From the IMG/VR virus record IMGVR_UViG_3300017917_003970, positions 1 to 24,255 of that record: a stretch of 24,255 nucleotides of DNA; one strand, given 5' to 3'. Below, piece by piece: positions 1 to 10,900 of this stretch. How positions within the stretch are numbered: position 1 is the first letter of the stretch; the number at the start of each line of letters is the position of its first letter. The translations under genes were made by a program, and so were the position numbers. The notes beneath the pieces were generated by a model. That model was not told the origin of the DNA and ran no database searches. It worked only from the letters and a program-made list of their open reading frames with translations. Source of the stretch: a virus.

Positions 1-1
1 G

Positions 2-1915
2 CCACAGATAAACTTTTCAAACTTAGATTTTGATCAGATTAAATCTACGATTAAAGATTATCTGAGAGCCGATTCAAATTTTACTGACTTTGATTATGAG
101 GGATCTAACTTATCGACTTTGATTGATATTTTGGCATACAATACATATTTGAATTCTTTTAATGCGAATATGATTGCGAATGAAGTATTCATTGGTAGTG
201 CAACTCTTAGAGAAAATATAGTTGCTCTTGCACGAAACATTGGATATCTGCCAAGATCAGTATCTTCTTCAAAAGCAAAAATTTCTTTCATTGTTGATAC
301 AACTGCATATAATGTTCCACCATTAACTTTGACACTTAAGTCTGGAGTTTGTGCGGTTTCTAATTCTTTTGGTGCAGAAAGTTATTCTTTTTGTATACCC
401 GAAGATATTACCGTTCCTGTTACAAATTTTTCCGCATCATTTAATGATGTAGAAATTTATGAAGGAAGTCTTATCACACAAACATTCGTAGTTAATAATT
501 CACTTTATAATCAAAGATTTATTTTAAATAACTCTGGCATTGATACTTCAACAATAAGGGTTTTTATTCAAAACAGTTCTTCGGATACAATAAAGAGAAC
601 TTATAAACAAGTTGAAAATATTGGGAATGTTGGATCGGAAAGTGAAGTTTATCTTTTACAAGAAATTGAAGATGAACGTTATGAACTTATTTTTGGTGAT
701 GGAATATTTGGAAAAAAACCGTCAAATCAAAATATTATAACAGTTTCTTATATTGTATCAAAAGGAAAAACTGCAAATGGTATTGGATTATTTTCATTTG
801 CAGGAAAAATTCTTGATAATAATGGAAATAATATTTCTTTAGGAATTTCTAATTTATCAACTACTCAAGTATCATCGGGTGGTGATGATATTGAATCGAC
901 AAGTTCAATAAGAAATTATGCCCCAAAATCATACGCAGCACAAAATAGAGCAGTAACAACATCCGATTATGAAGTTATAGTCTCTAAAGTATTTCCCGAA
1001 ACAGAAGCAGTAACAGTATTTGGGGGTGAGGAATTAAATCCACCACAATACGGAAACGTTTTTATTTCAATTAAACCAAGAAATTATAATTATATTTCAG
1101 ATATCACAAAAAGGAAAATTGAGAAAGATTTAAAAAGATATTCAGTAGCTGGAATTAATGCTAAAATTATAGATTTAAAATATTTGTTTGTTGAAATTTC
1201 TTCTTCGGTTTATTATAATTCAAATCTAACGATTTCAGTAGATGATTTAAAAACAAAAATTATTTCTGCAATTACTTCTTTTTCGAAATCTTCTGATTTA
1301 AATCAATTTGGAAGCAAATTTAAATATAGCAAATTTTTAAAAATAATTGATGATGTTGACCCAGCAATTACATCAAACATAACTGTTCTTAAGATGAGAA
1401 GAGATTTAAGAGCACTTTTAAATACCTTTGCGGATTATGAAATTTGTTTTGGAAATCAATTTCACTTAAAATTTGACAGTTCTGGTAATCGTACTCCATT
1501 TAACATAAAATCAACGGCGTTTAACGTTAGCGGTGTATCTGGAGACGTTTACCTTTCCGATTATCCGAATCAAGATGGAATCAAAGGGACAATTTTTATT
1601 TTTAAAAAAATATCTAATACCGAATACCAAATTGTAAGAAATAATATTGGAACAATTGATTATATAAAAGGAGAGATTATTTTAAACGCATTAAATATAG
1701 TAAGCACTCAGATCATAAACCCAGAGAATATTATTCAAATAGATGCAATTCCCGAGTCAAATGATGTAATTGGATTGCAAGATTTATTTCTACAATTAGA
1801 TATAAATTCACTTAAAATAAAAATGATACCAGATACCATGACATCCGGAGCAGATACCTCTGGATCTTCATATACAAGAACCTCCAGTTTTTCTAACGGA
1901 CCAATAAGTAGATAA
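2..1915 (+). CDS. gp6: Baseplate wedge protein gp6 (T4-like), 5'-partial
   Basis: This is the T4 gp6-type baseplate wedge subunit. In T4 it forms dimers that make the inner ring of the baseplate around the hub. The frame is open from base 2 and begins PQINFSNLDFDQIKSTIKDY, the usual start of marine gp6 proteins. The TTG at 119 is therefore internal. Base 1 is g, so the codon just before may be the ATG. The 637 residues present compare with 660 in T4 gp6, so almost nothing is missing. Counting from base 2, recognisable blocks are LIFGDGIFGKKP (about 230-241), a Baseplate_J-like block with NYAPKSYAAQNRAVTTSDYE (about 305-324), and GGEELNPPQYGNVFISIKP (about 341-359). The C-terminus is a Ser/Thr-rich tail. 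The stop lies one base before the gp7 ATG, which suggests translational coupling. The family call is firm; only the exact start is unseen. Confidence 0.94.
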   Translation, partial: PQINFSNLDFDQIKSTIKDYLRADSNFTDFDYEGSNLSTLIDILAYNTYLNSFNANMIANEVFIGSATLRENIVALARNIGYLPRSVSSSKAKISFIVDTTAYNVPPLTLTLKSGVCAVSNSFGAESYSFCIPEDITVPVTNFSASFNDVEIYEGSLITQTFVVNNSLYNQRFILNNSGIDTSTIRVFIQNSSSDTIKRTYKQVENIGNVGSESEVYLLQEIEDERYELIFGDGIFGKKPSNQNIITVSYIVSKGKTANGIGLFSFAGKILDNNGNNISLGISNLSTTQVSSGGDDIESTSSIRNYAPKSYAAQNRAVTTSDYEVIVSKVFPETEAVTVFGGEELNPPQYGNVFISIKPRNYNYISDITKRKIEKDLKRYSVAGINAKIIDLKYLFVEISSSVYYNSNLTISVDDLKTKIISAITSFSKSSDLNQFGSKFKYSKFLKIIDDVDPAITSNITVLKMRRDLRALLNTFADYEICFGNQFHLKFDSSGNRTPFNIKSTAFNVSGVSGDVYLSDYPNQDGIKGTIFIFKKISNTEYQIVRNNIGTIDYIKGEIILNALNIVSTQIINPENIIQIDAIPESNDVIGLQDLFLQLDINSLKIKMIPDTMTSGADTSGSSYTRTSSFSNGPISR

Positions 1916-1916
1916 A

Positions 1917-4900
1917 ATGATAGAAACAAGAATATCGGCTAAGACTGTTATAGAAGGACAAATACCTCTTTTTATGCAAGAGGAATATCCTTTATTTGGT
2001 CCATTTTTAAAACAATACTATGAATCTCAAGATCATTTTTCTTCTCCTATAACAATTGTAAAAAATATTGACCAATTTCTAAAAGTTGGCACTTATACTT
2101 CTTTAGTTGTTAAAAACGAAAAAACTGTAACCACTCAATTTGTAGATTATGCCGATTCCATAATTTATGTTGAAAACACTGCTGGTTGGCCAGATAGATA
2201 TGGACTACTAAAAATAAATGACGAAATAATAACATACACCGGAATTGGAAGCACTTTTTTTGCTGGATGTATTAGAGGTTTCAGTGGAATTACAACTTAT
2301 AATTTTTATGGAAAACAAGTTAGTTATGAAACAACCGAAAATAATATTCATGAAGTAGGATCAAATGTAGAAAATTTAAGTACCCTCTTTTTAAAAGAAT
2401 TTTTTAAACAAATTAAATCTCAATTTTTGCCCGGATTTGACAACATAGACTTTTACGGAAATCTAAAACAACCAAATCTTTTAATTCAATCGAAAGATTT
2501 TTATTCTACAAAAGGGACGCCAGTTGCAAACAATATTCTCTTCAAATCATTATATGGAGAAGAGGTAGAAACAATTAAACCGCAAGATTATCTGTTAAAA
2601 CCCTCTGCAAATGATTACAGACTTGTAAGGCAACTTGTAGTCAGTCCAATAATTGGAAACCCTTTGGACCTTTCTGGGGGCACTTTATATCAAGAAATAT
2701 CTACATCATCTGGAATAAGAAGTTCATATGGATCTGTTTCAGATGTTGAACCCAACTTTAGAGGTAATGTACCATATTATACTATAGATATTGATTTTGG
2801 ATATGATAGAGATTCCAGAACTTTTGGAAGTATCGTAGGAAATTTTCAAGTTCATCCAATTACAAAAGTCGTAAGTATTGCCTCTTCTTCACTTTTTGTC
2901 GATTCTACTGTTGGATTTGCAAATTCGGGTTCAATACAAGTTAGTGATGCAATAGTTACATATAATCAAAAAACAAACAGTGAATTTTTAAATTGTGTGG
3001 GTATTTCCACCGTTACTGTTGGAGAAAGTGTGACAAGTTCAGATTATATAACTTATGGGTTTGATTCTGAGGGAAATAGAATAGAAGTTAGAATAACCGG
3101 AGTTTTAGAGAAATTAAACGTAAAAGAAGAAGATCAAAATTATTATCAATCCAACGATCCAGTTTTAATAGAAAGTTTAGGACTTATAAAAGATAAAAAT
3201 GATCCTAAATTTAATTCTTGGAAGTTCAATACCTCAACAAAATTTAATGTAAGTTCTATTGTTTGGAATGGTCAATACTTTATTGTTACTTCTTATGATG
3301 ATCATAATTTATATCTAGATGATGATGTCCAATTTGTCAATAAAATTGATAGTAGTATTGTTTTTGGGAAAGTAAGAAAAATTATATCAGATAAAAAGTT
3401 CCAAGTATCTGTAGATTTAGATAAAGGTTCCTCTACCTTACATGAACAATATTTTATTAGACGATCTTTAAAAATTTCTTCCGATTCTCTTACTGAAAAT
3501 AGCTTTAAATTAGATATTCAAGATGTTTATGATAATGAAAGTGACGTATTGATCACATCTGCTTCTTTACCTTCTTATTTAATTGAAGCAACAAATAGAA
3601 AAAAAGATATAACTATTGCTGGTATTACAACCGTAACACAATTAACTATCTCAAATCATAATTTTTATAGTGGTGATTTGGTACATGTTTCTTCTTCAGA
3701 TTCTATTGTTGGTGAAAACAGAAATTATGTTGTAAAAAGAATTGACTCTAATAATATAAAATTGGCATTAAGTAATTCAAATATTACTAATGAATTATAC
3801 TATGAGTTTTCAAATCTTACCGACTCACCAATTATTCTCACTTTAATACCATTAGATAATTTTAATAAGCAGTTAACTTCTCAAAAATTAGTTAGAAAAC
3901 TTGATAGACCAACAGAGTCTTTAATAAAAGAAAAAACTATCTCTGATGGTAGATTAGGAATTCTTATTAATGGTGTGGAAATATTAAATTATAAAGCAAA
4001 AGAAGTTGTATATTATGGACCAATAGAATCTATTGATGTTTTGGATGGTGGAGAAGATTATGATGTCATTAATCCTCCAATTGTGAATATCGAAGATTCG
4101 ACTGGAGTTGGAGCAACTGGAAGATGTGCTGTCAAAGGATCTTTAAAATCAATTGAAATTATTGAAAATGGATTTGATTATCTAAATGTTCCCACAATCA
4201 ATATTAGTGGTGGTAATGGATCTGGTGCAGTAGCAGAAGCAAAATTGTCTCAAATTTATCATGATATTTATTTCAATGCAGTTGGTGTTTCAACTTCTTT
4301 AGGTGGATTTATAAGCACCACAGCAAATTTTATAGGATTTAATACAGAACATAAATTTAACAACGGCGAAAGCATAATTTATAACTCATTTAATGGGACT
4401 AAAATTGGAATCGGATCAACATCTGGAGATGTTTCTACAAAATTATATTTACAAGATAATTCAGTTTATTTTGTGTCCATTATTGACGATCAAAAAATCA
4501 AATTACATAATAATGAAGACGATGCAATTAAAAATATTAATGAAATTAATATTACGTCTCCGGGAACTGGAAATCAAAGAATAAGAGCAACAAGAAGAAA
4601 AAATATTCTAACTTCAATTAATGTAATTAATTCTGGATCTGGATATGAAAATAAACTAAGAACAGTAAATCCACTTGGAATTAACACTGCAAATAATAGT
4701 ATTAATATTTCAAATCATGATTTTAAATCTGGTGAGATAGTAACATATTCAACATCAGGCACACCAATTGTTGGATTAGATACTTCAATTAACTATTATG
4801 TAATTAAATTAGATGATGATAATTTTAGATTAGCCGCGGCTGGAATTGGAACAACTGTTTCGAATTCAAATTATCTCACGAATCAATATGCAATACTTAA

Positions 4901-7900
4901 AACAAGAGGCAGTTCTACACATACCTTCAATTATCCACCAATTACAGTATCTGTAAATGGAAATGTTGGAGTTAGTAGGACTACTATATCCAAATATCAA
5001 GCAATAGTAAATCCAATATTTAGGGGATCAATAACATCCATTCAAGTTACCAATGGGGGGACTGGATATGGATCTACAGACATTATCAATTTTGACAAGC
5101 AACCATCTATTATTTTTAATAGTGGATCTAATGCTGTTCTTAAACCGATTATTGAAGATGATTACATAAAAGATGTTATTGTTTTGAATTCTGGAAAAGA
5201 TTATAACTCTATCCCAACATTCACTTTTAATGGTGGTGGGGCATATGCAAAACTTTCACCCACCATTATAGATGGGAAAATTACATCTATAAAAGTTGTA
5301 AATGGCGGAATTGGTTTCTCCACAAATAAGAGTGATGTTGTTATTAGTGCAAGTGGAAAAAATGCAAGAGTTAAAGCAAATATTAAAAATTGGACAATCA
5401 ATTTAGTAGAAAAATATAAAAATCTTTTCTCACAATCGACAGATGATGGTTTAATTATTCCAGGAATTAAGGATGGACTTCAATATGTAAATTTATTTGC
5501 TCCAAGAAAACTTAGGGAAAATTTGCCATCAAAAAATAATGATGGATCGAATAATTATAATAAATATGATCTGGTTTTTGATACTTTTGAACGATTATCG
5601 ACATTTCACTCTCCAATAGTTGGTTGGGCATATGATGGAAATCCAATATATGGTCCATATGGATATTCAACAGAAACTGGTGGTGAAATTAGAGCAATGG
5701 TTTCTGGTTATCAACTTCTTCCACAATCAGATAGACCCGAGGGATTCTCTGACGGATTCTTTATAGAAGATTATACATTTACGAACTCTGGAGATCTTGA
5801 TGAGCACAATGGAAGATTTTGCAAAACACCGGACTATCCAGAAGGTGTTTATGCTTATTTTGCAACCATTAATCCAGAGTCAGACGGATTTGATACATCA
5901 TATCTAAATTATAGAAGACCTATTTTTCCATACTTAATAGGAAACACTTACAAATCAAAGACAAATCAATTTAACTTTTTGCCTTCATCAAATCAAGAGA
6001 GTTTTGATTTAACGGAAGGTAATTATATAAAAAATACTTATCCATATAAATTAAATGGCGCTCAAAGTGAATATGAATTTATAACTCAACCATTTAAAAT
6101 TTCACAACAACTTTCAATATTAACTGCAACTTCTAAAGGATCTATAGAAAATATTGCAATATCAAGTATTGGTGTTAATTATAAAGTGGGTGATACTATT
6201 GTATTTGATAATACAGATACTAATGGACGAGGTGCTACATCTAAAATTAATGAAGTAGTTGAAAAAAGAATTATTTCTTTAGAGTCTGCAATTAATATTT
6301 TAGAAAATGTTTCTTTTAACATTTTAGATCAAATTGGAACTATTGAAGGAATAACAACAATTCCTCATGCATTATCAACCCTTGATATAGTTAATATATC
6401 TAAAGTATCTGATGAAAGATTTTCAAAATTATCAGGATTTTATAATATTAATGTTTTGGACAATAGATTTACACTGTCTTCTGGAGTTGGAACTCCAGGA
6501 ATTACAGGAATAACAACATTTTTATATTTTGTCAATAGTGTTAATAATGATAATTTAACTGCAAATGATGTTTTAAAAATAACAAATCCTGGAGTTGGAA
6601 CTGAAAAATTATTGGTTCTTGATGTAGATTCTGTTTTTAACAGAGTGAAAGTTAAAAGAGAGTATGATAATACGGTAGGATACGCATATAGTGCATACAC
6701 AACGGTTATTGAAGACCCAAGAAGATTTACGTTTAACAGTGGATTTTCTACGACCTTAACGACAAATTCAAGAAGAAAAATATTCTTTGATCCAAATGCC
6801 TCTATAGCTATAGGAACAGTTGGAATTGGAACAACTATTAATATTTCAGTTGGATCTTCAGTTAAAGGAAAATTTGTTCCGTTACAATCAATTTATATTC
6901 CAAATCATAATTTAATTACTGGTCAAAGATTAATATATTCGAATGAAGGAAACACGTCAATTTCTGTATTTGATAACATTTCTGGAAATAGGCAACTTTC
7001 AGAAAATATCAGTGTTTATGTTGCTAAACTTTCTAACGATTTAATTGGGATATCGACATATCCAATTGGGATAGGATCTACAGGAGGTTTCGTTGGTATT
7101 GGAACAACTGCAACTGTTCTTTATTTTACATCAATTGGTTCGGGTGTTTATCATAGTTTTAAGACACAAGAAAATGAATTAACTGCCAACATTCAAAAAG
7201 TTGTTTGTACATTAACAACAAAACAGGATCATGGATTATTTAAAAATGCAAAGATCGATTTAAATGTTTTACCGGGAATTACAACTTCTGTTGTTATTAA
7301 ATATAACTCTGCAAATAGAAGATTGGTTGCAAATCCAAAATCTTTTGGATCTTCTGGAATTAATACTTTAACTGATAGCATTATAATAACGGATCATAAT
7401 TATAAAACTGGTAATAAAGTAATCTATACATCTTCAAATCCTGCTACTGGATTGATAAATGATAAAATTTATTATGTTGTAAGAATCGATAGGGATTCAT
7501 TCAGATTAGTTGATAGTTTTTATCAAACTACACTTTCAAATCCAAATTATATTAATATAACTGGCACAGGATCGGGACATGAATTATCTGAAGTAAACCC
7601 ACCATTAGAATTATTTAATGGAAATACAGTAAATTTTGATTTATCTGATTCTTCACTATCCGATTTGAATGGTGGAACAAGAGTTCAATCTTTTGATTTT
7701 GATTTGTATGAAAGTTCTTTATTTACAAATAAGTTCATAACATCTTTAAGTTCCGATAATTTTGAAGTTAAAAAAATAGGAACGATTGGAGTTACCAATG
7801 ATGCTAAACTTACTCTCACTGTAAGTAATAATGTTCCTCGAAAACTCTATTATAAATTAACTCCTCTTATTGGAAAAACATATCTGACTAAAGAAAAATC

Positions 7901-10900
7901 TGAAATAATTATTGATGAAGATGTGTTTGACTTTAATTCTATTAACATTATCAATAGCAAGTTTAATGGATCACATACAATTACTGGTATTGGAAGCACC
8001 ACCTTTACATTTAACTTAGAATCTTATCCAGAAAAATCTTTATATACAGAAAATAATTCATTGATTGAATATAAAACCAAAGAATCTGATGCAATAGGAT
8101 CAATATCTAATGTTGAAATATTGTTTGGTGGGGTTTCATACGAATCTCTTCCAGGCATATCTTCAATAAATTCTACAAATGGAAGTGGTGCTATATTATC
8201 ACCAAAAAGCCGTAATGTTGGTAAAATTATAAAATCTACAGTACAAACTCCAGGGTTTGAATATCCTTCGGATCCAACATTAAAACCAATTGCACAACTT
8301 CCAACAAGGTTGCAAATTGAACAACTATACACCATTGAATCTGTTGGATTATCCTCTGGTGGCAAAAATTATTCGGTTCCTCCATCATTTATCGTAATTG
8401 ACTCTGTGACGGGAGAAGTAAAACCAGAAGTTAAACTGCAAGCAGACTTAAGTAGTAATATTGTAAGCAATGTTCGTATTTTAGAAAATACAAAAACATT
8501 ATATGGATCACCAAAAATACTTGCAGTCAATAATAACAATGGTATAGGAATTACAAATATATCATTTAATTCAACTACTAAAATTGTAACAATAAATCTC
8601 GCAGCAGGATTTAGTACCTCTAGAGAGTTTCCTTTTAAAGTTGGAGGAAAAATTTTAATTGAAGGTATTGGAATTGTTTCTACAGGATCTGGATATAATT
8701 CTTCAGAATATAATTATGAATTATTTACTTTAACAGGTGTCACGAGTGCAATTGGTGGTTCTACCGGCGTTTTAAATTTTAAACTCGACAAAGGTACAAA
8801 TCCCGGAATTTTTTCTGAACTAAATTCACTAAACAATGGTATCAGATCTTTTGGTAGAATAGTTCCAGAAGCATATCTTCCCATATTTAATCCCACAATT
8901 TCTTTTGGTACATTTAAATACAATAAAGGAGAAGATATTTATGTTGGTAATGAAAAAGTTGGAACTGTAATTAGTTGGAATCCAATTTTTAAACTCCTAA
9001 AAATCAACTACACTCCAAGAAAAATTTTACCTGGAGAAATAATTCGTGGGGGCGCTACTGATAATAGAGCAATAATTGTAAATGCTTATTCTTCCGATGG
9101 TGATTTTACGGTAAATAGTTTTAATCAAAAATTAAAAGACTATAGTGAAGACACAGGAAAACTTAGTACTTTTCTTCAAGTTCTTCAAGATGGAGATTAT
9201 TATCAAAACTTTTCATACTCATTGAAATCAAAAGTTCCTATTGAAGAGTGGAATGATAAAGTTAATTTACTTACACACACATCAGGATTCAAGAAATTTT
9301 CAGATTTACAAATCATATCAGAACCTGATAAATTTGTAAATGAAGTTATTTCCGATACTTCTTTATTAATTGATATTATTCAAGAGAAAGATTTTGATTG
9401 TTATGAAAATTTTGCTTTTGCCGATGAGTTTACAAAAACTTTCAATAATTCTTTAGTTTCTAATGAAATTTATTTTGATTATTTAAAATTATTGGATTAT
9501 ACAGAATTTAAAACAAATAGAGTTTTAAAAATTGATGATATTTCATCGCAGTTTGATGACACGCCAAATACTTTTAATTATACAGTTGTTGGAACTTTTG
9601 ATGTAACAAAATATAACGCGGCTCAATTTTATCTATTAATAAAAGATACTCGATATTATGGAGAAAAAGAAGTCATAGTTGTTGATGTAATATATGATAA
9701 TTCAAATGGTTACTTGTCAGTGTATGGAAGAAATGAAACAGTTTTAGATTTGGGAGATTTTTCATTTAGAAGGTCTGGCAACAACGGAGAAATTTTATTT
9801 TACCCTAAAAAATATCAATTCAATAGTTACAATATTTCAAACGTTCATGTTGATATTGCAAACTCGGGAACTGTTGCAATTGGTTCAACTTCTCTCGGAA
9901 ATGTTGTGAGTTTCTCTAGTACAGCAATTAATATTTCATCTTCACCGACACCAACAGCAAACACTTTTGTTTCAATATCAACTAATACATATTCATCATC
10001 TAAAGTCATTTTTTCTGCTAGTGATTCAAATGATTTAATTCAATTTGGAGAAATAAATATTACGCACGATGGAAATAATGCATCATATCAAATATTTTCC
10101 GAATTAAAATCTGGAGATTTTAATCCAATCTATGAAGATGGAAATCTTGGAGATATAGACGTAACTACCTCAGGTGGAAATGTTTTAGTTAGATTTACTC
10201 CCAAAGAAAATATAGATGTAAATATAAGAGCTCTCTCAATTTTAATGGGAGGAAGTTCTTCGACTGGTATTGGATCTACTGTTCTTTATAAATCAGAATT
10301 ATCCTCTCATTATGTTTCAATTGCATCAACTATTTCTCCGATTGAAACACCAATTGCAGGATTTACATCTAGTTTAAATGATGCTGCTCATTATTATGTA
10401 CAAATTCATGATACAACTAATAATAGAATTCAATTTTCTGAAGTAATCTTAATTAATGATTCGGAATACAATCCAGCAGTTAGTGAATATGCAGTTGTAA
10501 CTTCTGATATTCAACTAGGAACAATTGGAGCTGCTAAATCAACAACAAATACTAATTTGACATTTACACCTCTTCCAAATATTAATGTTCAAGTCAGAAC
10601 ATATCAAAAAACATTATCAACTACACCAAAAATCGGTGCAATATCAGATATCGATTTAAATAGTGCTCTTATTGAATCAGATATTGAATCTTTATTTTTT
10701 GAAGGTACTGAAATTTCAACTAAAAAGGAATTTAATCTTACTCATAAATCATCACCCATATTCAAAAAGATTTGTGATGGGTCATCTTCATCAGTCGTCG
10801 ATATTGAATCAAATACTATAAGCATACCCAATCACTTTTTTGTAACTGGAGAAAAACTTGATTATTCTTCGGGTTCTTTAGATAATAGAATTGGTATTGC

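Larger units (their letters stand above)
3650..10870 (+). repeat. Dispersed NH-x-F/L-x-TG repeat units in gp7
   Basis: A second motif family recurs through the gp7 spacer: N/D-H-x-F/L-x-T/S-G-x-x-V-x-Y, 15-30 residues, then YYV-x-x-D-x-D-x-F-R-L. Clear copies are SNHNFYSGDLVHV (about 3650), NHDFKSGEIVTY with DDDNFRLA (about 4711), NHNLITGQRLIY (about 6903), DHNYKTGNKVIY with DRDSFRLV (about 7393) and NHFFVTGEKLDY (about 10829). Weaker copies lie near 4349, 6364 and 7227. The range given spans the first to the last copy and is not one continuous array. Confidence 0.65.

Noticed and set aside
119-1915. gp6 starting at the TTG at 119
   Set aside because: Conserved gp6 N-terminal sequence continues upstream in frame to base 2.
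4035-5330. CRISPR array or DNA tandem repeat
   Set aside because: The repeats are protein-level, of variable spacing and diverged DNA. No identical direct repeats with regular spacers were seen.
8024-8365. 113-codon open frame on the minus strand
   Set aside because: It lies antisense inside gp7, has no ribosome site or recognisable motif, and its composition mirrors the repeat-rich + strand codons. The same applies to shorter minus-strand frames at 6440-6700, 16621-16869 and 11714-11935.
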